From positions 1-34,280 of the IMG/VR virus record IMGVR_UViG_3300027513_000035: a stretch of DNA of 34,280 nt. The stretch is one strand, 5' to 3'. Each line of letters opens with the position of its first letter. The first letter of the stretch is position 1. The stretch is from a virus. A program made the translations under genes and the position numbers. The notes under the pieces were generated by a model. It did not search any database, had not been told where the DNA came from, and worked only from the letters and a program-made list of their open reading frames with translations. This document shows, one piece after another, positions 10,877-17,018 of the stretch.

Positions 10877-11757
10877 TTGCCGAACTCGGCAACGAGACGC
10901 CGCTCGCCGCGCTCGGCACTCGGGATCTTGAGGACTACGTCGCCCGCCGCCGGGTCAGGAAGGCGCGCAACCCGCAGACAGGCCGCATGGAACTGCGCGA
11001 CCGCGCTAACGCCTCGATCAACCGCGAAGTGGGGCTGTTGCGCTCGGTGGTGATCGCCGCCCGGCACTGGCAGGCAGCGGTGCCCGACATCGAGTGGCGC
11101 CGCGTCATGCTGCCCGAACCCGACAAGGCGCAGACGATCCTGTCCGAGGACAAGGAGGCGCTGCTGTTCCAGGCGCTGCGGCCGGATTACTGGCCGCTCA
11201 TTGAGTTCGCCTTGCAGAGCGGCGTGCGCCTGGAGAACGCCATTGGGCTGCGCTGGGACCAGATCGACTGGCAGGCCCGCGCCATCACCTTTCGCGTCAA
11301 GTCGCGCCGCCCCGGCGGCAAGCTCCTGGTGTTGCCGCTGACCGATGGCCTGGCGCAGCTCCTCGCCCGCGAGCAGGGACGCGACGCCGAGATCGTCTTC
11401 ACCTATGTTTGCCAGCGCAACCGGCACGAGCCGCACAAACGCGTCTTGCAGATAAAGGGCGAGCGCTATCCCTTCACCCATGACGGCTGGCGCAAGGAGT
11501 GGATGGCGGCGCGCCAGGCGATCGGCTTGCCGCAGTTGCGCTTTCACGATCTGCGCCACACCGCCGCCACCCGCACCTTAGCGGCCTGCGGCAATCTCAA
11601 TGTCGTGAAGGAGATGTTGGGGCACGCCGACATCGCGACGACGGCGCGCTACGCCAATTCCGACACCGCCCAGGTGCGCGCCGCGATGGAGGCGGTGGCT
11701 CGGCATTTGCCACCAAAAATGCCACCAAAACTGGTGGCGGGCAGCGACAACGCCTGA
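10582..11757 (+). CDS. int: Tyrosine recombinase, phage integrase
   Basis: A 391-residue tyrosine integrase. The start is a TTG at 10582 with AGGAG 8 nt upstream; the N-terminus (GWYEKFQVRGRRFRDR) is the usual arm-binding beta domain. The core-binding helical domain spans about 68-165. Catalytic residues are all present: R216 (QSGVRLENAIGL), K240 (FRVKSRR), H322 and R325 (RFHDLRHTAAT), H348 (MLGHADI) and nucleophile Y357 (TARYAN). The last residues (HLPPKMPPKLVAG) are encoded by the attP arm repeats GCCACCA, so the gene runs into the attachment site. It should integrate the phage into a tRNA-Pro gene, as the half tRNA directly downstream indicates. Confidence 0.95.
   Translation: MRGKSLIEERPGRDGWYEKFQVRGRRFRDRIAAGSREEAEAVAAATYAAAKAGRVATREGAPHPRQRLTLGEALGQYWKTRGAHVSSADDIRRHSQTLIAELGNETPLAALGTRDLEDYVARRRVRKARNPQTGRMELRDRANASINREVGLLRSVVIAARHWQAAVPDIEWRRVMLPEPDKAQTILSEDKEALLFQALRPDYWPLIEFALQSGVRLENAIGLRWDQIDWQARAITFRVKSRRPGGKLLVLPLTDGLAQLLAREQGRDAEIVFTYVCQRNRHEPHKRVLQIKGERYPFTHDGWRKEWMAARQAIGLPQLRFHDLRHTAATRTLAACGNLNVVKEMLGHADIATTARYANSDTAQVRAAMEAVARHLPPKMPPKLVAGSDNA
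11708..11738 (+). promoter_or_regulatory. attP left arm: integrase arm-type sites
   Basis: Two direct copies of TGCCACCAAAA (11708-11718 and 11720-11730, 12 bp apart) followed by an inverted copy (CTGGTGGC, 11731-11738). The same GCCACCA motif recurs on the other side of the half tRNA. Paired arrays around a tRNA match are typical arm-type binding sites for the integrase N-terminal domain. Confidence 0.6.
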
Positions 11758-11774
11758 GAACAGAGGGGCTTAGG

Positions 11775-12209
11775 ATGGCTGGGCCGGATCTTCCCAAAGC
11801 AGGCGCGCTACCGGACTGCGCTACGCCCCGAACGGCGAGAACCCCTTGGGTTTCTTGGCTTTTTCTAGTCTGCGGTGGGGAACATAGCAAGCCCAAAAAT
11901 TTTGCGTTTCTGCCACCAACCCCGAAAAATGCCACCAGACTCCACCAAAAACTCCACCAGATTCCTGCCCTGTTCCTGGCCGCCGCCCTCGCCTTCGACC
12001 CGCACATCCTGCTGCTCGCGTGGTCGGCCGCCCGCCAGGAGACGATCGCCGCCACCAGCCGCGCCACCTGCGAGGCCGCCCGCGACGCCATTGCCGCCGG
12101 CCGGTGGCTGGCCGACGACCCGCCGGCGGTTATGCGGTGCGAGCGCGGGTCGGCCTTCGCGCCGGGCTCGGACTGCATCGCCTCGTATAATTGCGGGCAG
12201 CGGCGATGA
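11775..12209 (+). CDS. Hypothetical protein whose frame runs through attP
   Basis: The C-terminal part is convincing: from about 11970, LFLAAALAFDPHILLLAW then a Cys-containing helical stretch (ATCEAARDAIAAGRWLADD, AVMRCERGSAFAPGSDCIASYNCG), ending in an ATGA overlap with a 23-aa peptide. The only start with a ribosome binding site (AGGGG, 7 nt) is ATG 11775, which puts the first about 55 codons across the half tRNA-Pro and the right arm sites. After integration the frame would be cut at the core and joined to host DNA, so expression could differ between phage and prophage. CTG at 11970 is an alternative start. The product may be membrane-anchored. No family recognised. Confidence 0.45.
   Translation: MAGPDLPKAGALPDCATPRTARTPWVSWLFLVCGGEHSKPKNFAFLPPTPKNATRLHQKLHQIPALFLAAALAFDPHILLLAWSAARQETIAATSRATCEAARDAIAAGRWLADDPPAVMRCERGSAFAPGSDCIASYNCGQRR
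11792..11830 (-). other. attP core: 5' half of a tRNA-Pro(UGG)
   Basis: Read on the minus strand from 11830, these 39 nt are a tRNA-Pro from its first base to the end of the anticodon loop: acceptor arm CGGGGCG, TA, D arm GCGC...GCGC, anticodon 5' stem CCTGC and loop TTTGGGA. The sequence then departs from any tRNA, with no 3' stem, T arm or acceptor complement. It lies 35 bp after the integrase stop. Phage attP sites usually carry the 3' part of a tRNA; the 5' half is the rarer choice. Confidence 0.78.
11862..11890 (-). promoter_or_regulatory. Possible phage-supplied promoter for the host tRNA-Pro
   Basis: On the minus strand TTGCTA (11890-11885), 17 bp and TAGAAA (11867-11862) form a moderate promoter pointing at the half tRNA about 30 bp away. 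Because integration at the 5' half of a tRNA gene separates the tRNA from its own promoter, the phage would need to replace it. Each hexamer matches consensus at four of six positions, so this is tentative. Confidence 0.35.
11911..11960 (+). promoter_or_regulatory. attP right arm: integrase arm-type sites
   Basis: Four copies of a CCACCA-based motif: TGCCACCAAC (11911), TGCCACCAGA (11930), TCCACCAAAA (11941) and CTCCACCAG (11952). The last three are spaced 11-12 bp, about one helical turn, as on the left arm. Confidence 0.55.
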
Positions 12210-12277
12210 GCGGGCGCCTGGACGCCATCCTCGCCGGCCTGGTGTTGCTCGGCGTCGTCCTCGGGTTGAGCATCTGA
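12206..12277 (+). CDS. 23-aa membrane peptide
   Basis: ATG at 12206 overlaps the preceding stop as ATGA. The product is MSGRLDAILAGLVLLGVVLG plus three residues, almost entirely one hydrophobic helix with a short charged N-terminus. The coupling makes it credible despite its size. Function unknown. Confidence 0.45.
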   Translation: MSGRLDAILAGLVLLGVVLGLSI

Positions 12278-12301
12278 GACTGAAGCCGTCGAGCGCGAGG
12301 C

Positions 12302-12319
12302 ATTCTTTCCGGGAAGAAT
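12302..12319. repeat. Short near-palindrome before the 79-aa gene
   Basis: ATTCTTTCCGGGAAGAAT has matching 6-bp ends (ATTCTT / AAGAAT) and lies 43 bp upstream of the ATG at 12362. It could be a protein-binding site or a small hairpin; there is no following T run. Confidence 0.35.
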
Positions 12320-12361
12320 ACCCTAACAATCGGGTGAAGCGGCAGAGAGGGGAGAAGACGG

Positions 12362-12601
12362 ATGGCCGAGCGGCTGGACGCTGACGCCTGCATAGACATC
12401 GCCTGCGCTATAATCGACGACCGCGACGCCATAATAGCCCGCCTTGTTCGAGAACTGGATGGAGAGCGTGAAGCTAGGCATAAACTAGAGACGGCGTTGC
12501 GCGAGAAAGACAAAGCGCTCACCGCAGCGGGTATGGCAGCGGCTGGCCCAAGACGCCGAGCAGCAGGTACAGCAGCATCACCACGCCGATCACGACGATA
12601 A
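12362..12601 (+). CDS. Small coiled-coil protein, 79 aa
   Basis: ATG at 12362 with GGGGAG 7 nt upstream. Residues 1-57 are an acidic helix then a coiled coil (IACAIIDDRDAIIARLVREL, DGEREARHKLETALREKDKA). The last about 22 residues are Arg/Ala-rich and are encoded opposite the end of the membrane-protein gene 12519-12713, so the two genes converge and overlap by 83 bp. No family recognised; it is the last gene of the rightward block. Confidence 0.55.
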   Translation: MAERLDADACIDIACAIIDDRDAIIARLVRELDGEREARHKLETALREKDKALTAAGMAAAGPRRRAAGTAASPRRSRR

Positions 12602-12713
12602 CGATCTGCGCGATCTGCCCCAGCGGAGGCGGCAGCGGGATGATGCCGATGATGTACCAGGCCGCACCCAGCACGATCAGCAGGATCAGCAGGTAGACCA
12701 GCAGGGTGATCAT
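12519..12713 (-). CDS. 64-aa protein with two membrane spans
   Basis: Last gene of the leftward late block. Strong ribosome binding site (GGGGAGG, 7 nt) and an ATGA overlap with the upstream gene. Two hydrophobic helices (MITLLVYLLILLIVLGAAWY and IAQIVIVVIGVVMLLYLLLG) are joined by a short Pro-rich loop. It resembles small phage/prophage membrane proteins of the Thivi_2564 type. Size, topology and position at the end of the tail genes make it a holin candidate, but no holin family is recognised. Confidence 0.65.
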   Translation of the reverse strand: MITLLVYLLILLIVLGAAWYIIGIIPLPPPLGQIAQIVIVVIGVVMLLYLLLGVLGQPLPYPLR

Positions 12714-12895
12714 GCCGCGACCCTCCCCGGCTCGCAGATCAGTATGAGTTCGGCAACGCCGTCGTCTTCATCCGCGTGAAGCTCGAAGGTCATCTCCAGC
12801 GATTGCCCCGGCGCCACCGGCTGCCCGGTCCCCATGTTGCTTCGTAGCTCGATGGGAATAACGAGCCGGTTCGTATAGCGGAGCATCACGATCAT
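12710..12895 (-). CDS. 61-aa small beta-rich protein
   Basis: ATG at 12895 overlaps the stop of the membrane protein upstream (ATGA), and its own stop overlaps the next start (ATGA). The sequence (LRYTNRLVIPIELRSNMGTG, QSLEMTFELHADEDDGVAEL, ILICEPGRVAA) predicts a few beta strands and no membrane segment. Sandwiched between two membrane proteins, it may belong to a lysis or membrane-modifying group, or be a minor virion part. Unknown. Confidence 0.55.
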   Translation of the reverse strand: MIVMLRYTNRLVIPIELRSNMGTGQPVAPGQSLEMTFELHADEDDGVAELILICEPGRVAA

Positions 12896-13047
12896 GGTAT
12901 CCACCCAAGCAACAGAGCCACGATAGCCATCACGACGAGCGCGCCTCGCAGATCGAGCGACGGAATCATCATGGTGACGAGCACGGCACCAGCCAGCAGG
13001 ATCGCAACCGTCAGGAACCCGCGCTGGCGCAGCCGGCGCCAGTCCAC
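12892..13047 (-). CDS. 51-aa protein with two membrane spans (GTG start)
   Basis: Starts at a GTG that directly follows the fibre gene's TGA, and ends in an ATGA overlap. The product has a basic N-terminus (MDWRRLRQR), a hydrophobic helix (FLTVAILLAGAVLVTMM), a short loop with SLDLRG and a second helix (ALVVMAIVALLLGW). This positive-start, two-span plan suits a small holin. It is easy to miss because of its GTG start. Function inferred only from form and place. Confidence 0.55.
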   Translation of the reverse strand: MDWRRLRQRGFLTVAILLAGAVLVTMMIPSLDLRGALVVMAIVALLLGWIP

Positions 13048-15510
13048 TCACGCGATCTTGATGGCGATGATCGGCGACTGTGTGAGCCCGATTCCGTCAA
13101 CCACGAATGTACCGGGCATGCTGCCGGCAGAGAAAGCCACCGTGCTGTAGACGTACATCGCGCCGGTCTGCGAGTTGGTGATGCCGGCGTGCCCGATGAG
13201 ATTGCTCAAGATGGCGTCGTCGGCATGCGACGAGGCGAAATTGCACGCCTGATTGACGATCAGCGCGAGCCAGTACCAGTCCGCCGCCAGCGCTTGGCTC
13301 ACGGCAATATCCGTTGCTCCGGTGCTGACCGTCGATGCGCTGCCGCAATACCGAAGCAGCGTCGATGGTCGGCCGTTGGCATTGTTGTAAATGCCGATCT
13401 GTACCGCGCCGCTGGCCGAGCCGACCGTGACGTTCACCTGCACCGCGCTGATCGTGACGGCGGCGCCGATCTCGATGGGCGTGGCGTAGATGCGGGTCGT
13501 GGTAACGGAAGCGTTCTGGGTGATCTCGCTCACCCGCCGGTTGTAGTAAAAGCCGCTGGCGTAGCCGGGGTGCCCTGCCGCGCCGCCGCCGCCACCGCCA
13601 CCACCGCCGGCCGGGTCCATCGGCACCGCGGGCGCATCGACGCTGAGCGGGTTGCCGAGCACCTGTCCCGGACCGCAGATCGGCATCGTCGCGGTAAGCG
13701 CCTCGAACTCAAGCGGCGTCGTGCCGACCGTGATCGTGCCGCCCGTGATCAGCACCCACGCGGTGCTGTCGAGCGTATCGCCTGCCGTGATCGGGAACGC
13801 CGAGCCTTGGATGATCTCAGTGCTGGGCTGGTCGTAATCCGCCGCCCGCGTCAGGACGAACGGCGCCGCGCCCGAGCCCGTCGCGGTGACGACATAGGCG
13901 CCGTTGTGCTGCAAGCTCGCCTGATCCTTGACGAGCACCCGGTCGCCGCCCACGACCATCAGCCCGTCAACCGCGAGTGCGCCATTCGCCGTTGCCGTCA
14001 GTGTCGCCCCGACGCCCGCCGAGCCGTTGGCGTAGGTGCATGCCGGCAGCGCCGCCGTCGTGGCGAGGTCGCACGCCTCGTTCCACAAGCTCGGCGCCAC
14101 GGCAGCCCCGCCGCCGCCCTTGACGTTGCCCCAGGTCGGGTCTGCTCCCGAACCGCGCGTCTGTAGGAAGTAGCCGCTGGTCCCCGGCCCGAGCGCCGCC
14201 CAGCCCGCCGCGCCGCGATAGATGATCTGCCCGCGGCCCGAGCCCAGCGCCGCATCGAGCAGCGCCGAGACGCTGGTCGCGCCGGGTGTCGCATCGCTGC
14301 CGCTGACGTTGCCGAGCACACTCGCCGTGGCGATCTCATCGAGGCTGATCGTGCCGCTGCCGGTGATCGGCCCGCCCGCGATGCCGCCCGCCGTCGCAAT
14401 GTTCGTCACCGTGCCGCTGCCGGCTGGCGCATCCCACGACACGTCGGCGCCGCCGCCGCCCGAGCGCAGATATTGCCCGTCGCTGCCCGGCCCGAGCACG
14501 CTCCAGCCGCTGGCGCCGCGCCGCAGCACGCTGCCGCGCGCCGAGCCGATGGCCGCATCGAGCAGCGCCGACACCGTGACGCCGGCCGGCGCATTGCTCG
14601 CGCCCGTCACGTTGGCGAGCAGGTTTAGCGAAGCGACGGGCGCGAGGCTGAGCGTGCCGCTCGTCGTGATAGGTCCGCCGATCAAACCGCTGCCACTGCC
14701 AACCGAGGTGACGCTGCCGCCGACCAGAGCCAGCGACACGTTCGTCCACTTTCCGGTGGTCGCGACGTACTGGAGCAAGCTGCCGTTCGCCGGCCCCGAG
14801 ATTGCCACATCCGACAGCCCAGCAAGGCTCGTGCTGCCGCCGCCGCCGCCAGCCGGCACGGCCCAACCGCCTGCCGCGGACAGGAACTTGCCGGCCACAT
14901 CGTCGCCCGCTGCCGGCGCCGGCACGACGCCTTTCCCGCCCGCGCTCGCGCCCGTGGAGCCGCCGAAAGCCGGCAGGATGCCCACGACTGCCACGGGCGT
15001 TTCATTGCGCCACAGGCTCGCCGGCCCGTCCCACACCAGCATGTCGGTGTCGGCCTGCCCCGACAGCGCAACATCGGTCAGGTCGGCGATGCCGCTCGTC
15101 GTGCCGCTGCCGCCGACGAGCTGCTGATAGACCGGTGCGCCGCCCTCAAGCGCGCCCCAGTCGAACGTCGCCGCGCTGGTGTGCCCGATCATCACGGCGC
15201 CGAGGCCACCGTCCGGCGCCGTAAAGAAATCCATCTCGTTGTATTCGACGCTCGGCGCCCACGAGCCGCGCCACAACGGCATCGGGTAGGTTATGGCAAT
15301 CGGGCCAAGCGTCGAGCCGTCCGATAGCCCCATCGTAAAGAGACCGCCCTCGATGTTGATGGCGATGGGCGTTACCGGCTCGACCGGGTTGTCCTCGATG
15401 TATGTAACGCGCGTCGTAATGTCGTAGAAATTGCCGTCAACCTGGGCGGGCGCGAGGTTGCTTCCCTGCCCGGTGCCCCAGGCGCCGTCAGTCCGATAGA
15501 TTATTGCCAT
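13048..15510 (-). CDS. Tail fibre / receptor-binding protein
   Basis: An 820-residue Gly/Ser/Ala-rich fibre. The shaft (about 150-480) holds repeats of the kind VTSVGSGSGLIGGPITTSGT (near 267) and VTNIATAGGIAGGPITGSGT (near 370), each followed by SALLDAA(I/L)GS and a GASGW/GAAGW-LGPG segment, typical of phage fibre shafts. A pure glycine run near residue 638 is a hinge. The last about 170 residues (from YNRRVSEITQNASV) form a beta-rich tip that probably binds the host surface. The N-terminal about 100 residues, which begin MAIIYRTDGAWG, would attach to the tail. No enzymatic motif or chaperone domain is seen. Confidence 0.8.
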   Translation of the reverse strand: MAIIYRTDGAWGTGQGSNLAPAQVDGNFYDITTRVTYIEDNPVEPVTPIAINIEGGLFTMGLSDGSTLGPIAITYPMPLWRGSWAPSVEYNEMDFFTAPDGGLGAVMIGHTSAATFDWGALEGGAPVYQQLVGGSGTTSGIADLTDVALSGQADTDMLVWDGPASLWRNETPVAVVGILPAFGGSTGASAGGKGVVPAPAAGDDVAGKFLSAAGGWAVPAGGGGGSTSLAGLSDVAISGPANGSLLQYVATTGKWTNVSLALVGGSVTSVGSGSGLIGGPITTSGTLSLAPVASLNLLANVTGASNAPAGVTVSALLDAAIGSARGSVLRRGASGWSVLGPGSDGQYLRSGGGGADVSWDAPAGSGTVTNIATAGGIAGGPITGSGTISLDEIATASVLGNVSGSDATPGATSVSALLDAALGSGRGQIIYRGAAGWAALGPGTSGYFLQTRGSGADPTWGNVKGGGGAAVAPSLWNEACDLATTAALPACTYANGSAGVGATLTATANGALAVDGLMVVGGDRVLVKDQASLQHNGAYVVTATGSGAAPFVLTRAADYDQPSTEIIQGSAFPITAGDTLDSTAWVLITGGTITVGTTPLEFEALTATMPICGPGQVLGNPLSVDAPAVPMDPAGGGGGGGGGAAGHPGYASGFYYNRRVSEITQNASVTTTRIYATPIEIGAAVTISAVQVNVTVGSASGAVQIGIYNNANGRPSTLLRYCGSASTVSTGATDIAVSQALAADWYWLALIVNQACNFASSHADDAILSNLIGHAGITNSQTGAMYVYSTVAFSAGSMPGTFVVDGIGLTQSPIIAIKIA

Positions 15511-15514
15511 TGCG

Positions 15515-16534
15515 TCAGGTGCCGATCTTCGGGCTGATGGATTGCGAGATTGGCGGCAGATCGCCGACGAGCTTTACCTCGCCGCCTAGCCCAAGGTTTT
15601 TGACGAACTCGCCCGGCCCGCCGCGGAAGTAGAAATCGGGCTTGAACTCGCCGGTCACGACGCCGTTCACGTCAACCGTGACGACTTCGCCGTTTGACCC
15701 GAGCTTGGCCGGCGTATTGTCCTCGGTTACGAACTTGGACACGTCGTCGAGCTTGTGCTGCGCGCTGATCCAGACATGCGCAAGGCTGAGTTTGTAGTTC
15801 TCATTCATTGGCGCGGCGGGTACGAGTTGCGGCGGCACGCCCTCCTCGCCCAGCACGGTGTGCGCCCCAAAGAACCGAGCCGGCTGGCCCCACGGCACAC
15901 GCGCCGGGATCTCGGATGGCGTTTTGATATCGAGGACGGGCGCGACGAAATCGTAAGAGTTGCTCTGCGGGTAGATCGTGCGCTCCACCTTGTTGACGAT
16001 CAGCTTGCCGGCCCCGGCGCCCGTCGAGAAATCCCAATTCATCAGAAAGTGCGCCCACTTCTCGTCGCACAGATTACCCGGCAGCGAGCGGGTCGTGCCG
16101 AAGACCGTATCCACCGGCTCGATCAGCACGCGGATGTTGCCGATGATGCGGTCGAGGGTAACCTGCACTTGGAAGAAATCAGCGTTACCGCGCACCCGGA
16201 TATAGAAGCCCTGATCATGACCACCGCGCCCACCCTCGCCGGCCAGATGCCGCGGCCCGATCACAAACACAATCGGGATGCCGTCGGTGGTTCCGAGCGA
16301 CGGGCTGCCGGGATTCTCGCCTGCCATCGTGCCGTTGACACGCAGCCAGAACGCCGCCGTTCCGGTGTAGCTGTCGGCCATCGCAGGCGACGGCTGCACC
16401 AGCCGCTCCAGATACGAGAACGGCATCGTCGGCCAGCTCGCGACGCCCTTGGCCCAATGTACCTCGGCGCTGTAGCCGGCCAGCGGCATCTCGACATACG
16501 GATGATCCGGCGAGCCGAACCCGGTTCCCGACAT
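15515..16534 (-). CDS. Virion protein with lectin-like fold, tail tip
   Basis: A 339-residue protein. Around residues 160-185 the text KWAHFLMNWDFSTGAGAGKL-IVNKVER resembles the strand pair of concanavalin/LamG-type domains (a W-x-H-F-x-x-x-W motif then a flexible loop). The rest is beta-rich with many Gly and Pro. It sits between the fibre and other tail-tip genes, so a minor tail protein or adhesin with a carbohydrate-binding domain is likely. Exact family not recognised. Confidence 0.5.
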   Translation of the reverse strand: MSGTGFGSPDHPYVEMPLAGYSAEVHWAKGVASWPTMPFSYLERLVQPSPAMADSYTGTAAFWLRVNGTMAGENPGSPSLGTTDGIPIVFVIGPRHLAGEGGRGGHDQGFYIRVRGNADFFQVQVTLDRIIGNIRVLIEPVDTVFGTTRSLPGNLCDEKWAHFLMNWDFSTGAGAGKLIVNKVERTIYPQSNSYDFVAPVLDIKTPSEIPARVPWGQPARFFGAHTVLGEEGVPPQLVPAAPMNENYKLSLAHVWISAQHKLDDVSKFVTEDNTPAKLGSNGEVVTVDVNGVVTGEFKPDFYFRGGPGEFVKNLGLGGEVKLVGDLPPISQSISPKIGT

Positions 16535-16535
16535 C

Positions 16536-17018
16536 TCAGAGCGAGTTCGGGCCGTTCTTCAGGTTCATCTCTAGCTCGCCCTTCTTCTCGGTCGTGCCGC
16601 CGGTTGGCTGGAAGCTCTTGATCCGCGCAGGGTCGTAAGCGGCGATCCCTTCCGCCGGCTTCGCGCTGGTGTTGGCGCCCGCCTTGGTTTCCAGCTCGCT
16701 GACAAAGAACACGATCTGATCCGCGCGCTTCACCTGGATGTATTGCTCGGGGTCGTCGGGGTTCTCGATCCGCACGTCGCGCTCCTTGCGCTTCTTCTCG
16801 GTGTGCTTCCGTTCCACCGTGTTGAAATCGACGCCCGGCAGCCGCTCCGGGCTTGGCATGTCGCCCACCGTGCCCCAGCAGATTGCGCCCGGCGGCGTCT
16901 CGCCATCGGCCGGCAGCGGAAGGCGGAACCACGAATACGGGCTCTGCTCGGTCGAGAGTGGCTTAAGCGGCAAGTGCCGCGCATAGCTGTACGGCAGATG
17001 TGCCGAGCTTTGCGCCAT
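16536..17018 (-). CDS. Hypothetical tail-region protein, 160 aa
   Basis: A 160-residue protein with a Pro-rich start (HLPYSYARHLPLKPLSTEQS), a polar middle (VERKHTEKKRKERDVRIENP) and a Lys/Glu-rich end. It is separated by one base from the next gene and abuts the 611-aa gene. Probably a minor virion component by position. No domain recognised. Confidence 0.5.
   Translation of the reverse strand: MAQSSAHLPYSYARHLPLKPLSTEQSPYSWFRLPLPADGETPPGAICWGTVGDMPSPERLPGVDFNTVERKHTEKKRKERDVRIENPDDPEQYIQVKRADQIVFFVSELETKAGANTSAKPAEGIAAYDPARIKSFQPTGGTTEKKGELEMNLKNGPNSL

Noticed and set aside
11791-11831. A complete tRNA-Pro gene
   Set aside because: Only the 5' half to the anticodon loop is present; the 3' anticodon stem, variable loop, T arm and acceptor complement are absent. 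It is an attachment-site match, not a working tRNA.
11875-12384. 169-codon plus-strand frame after attP
   Set aside because: Pro/Arg/Ser-rich and out of frame with the coupled gene pair ending at 12209 and 12277; looks like a shadow.
14222-15127. 301-codon plus-strand frame opposite the fibre
   Set aside because: Pro/Ser/Ala-rich mirror of the Gly/Ser-rich fibre repeats; no start signals.
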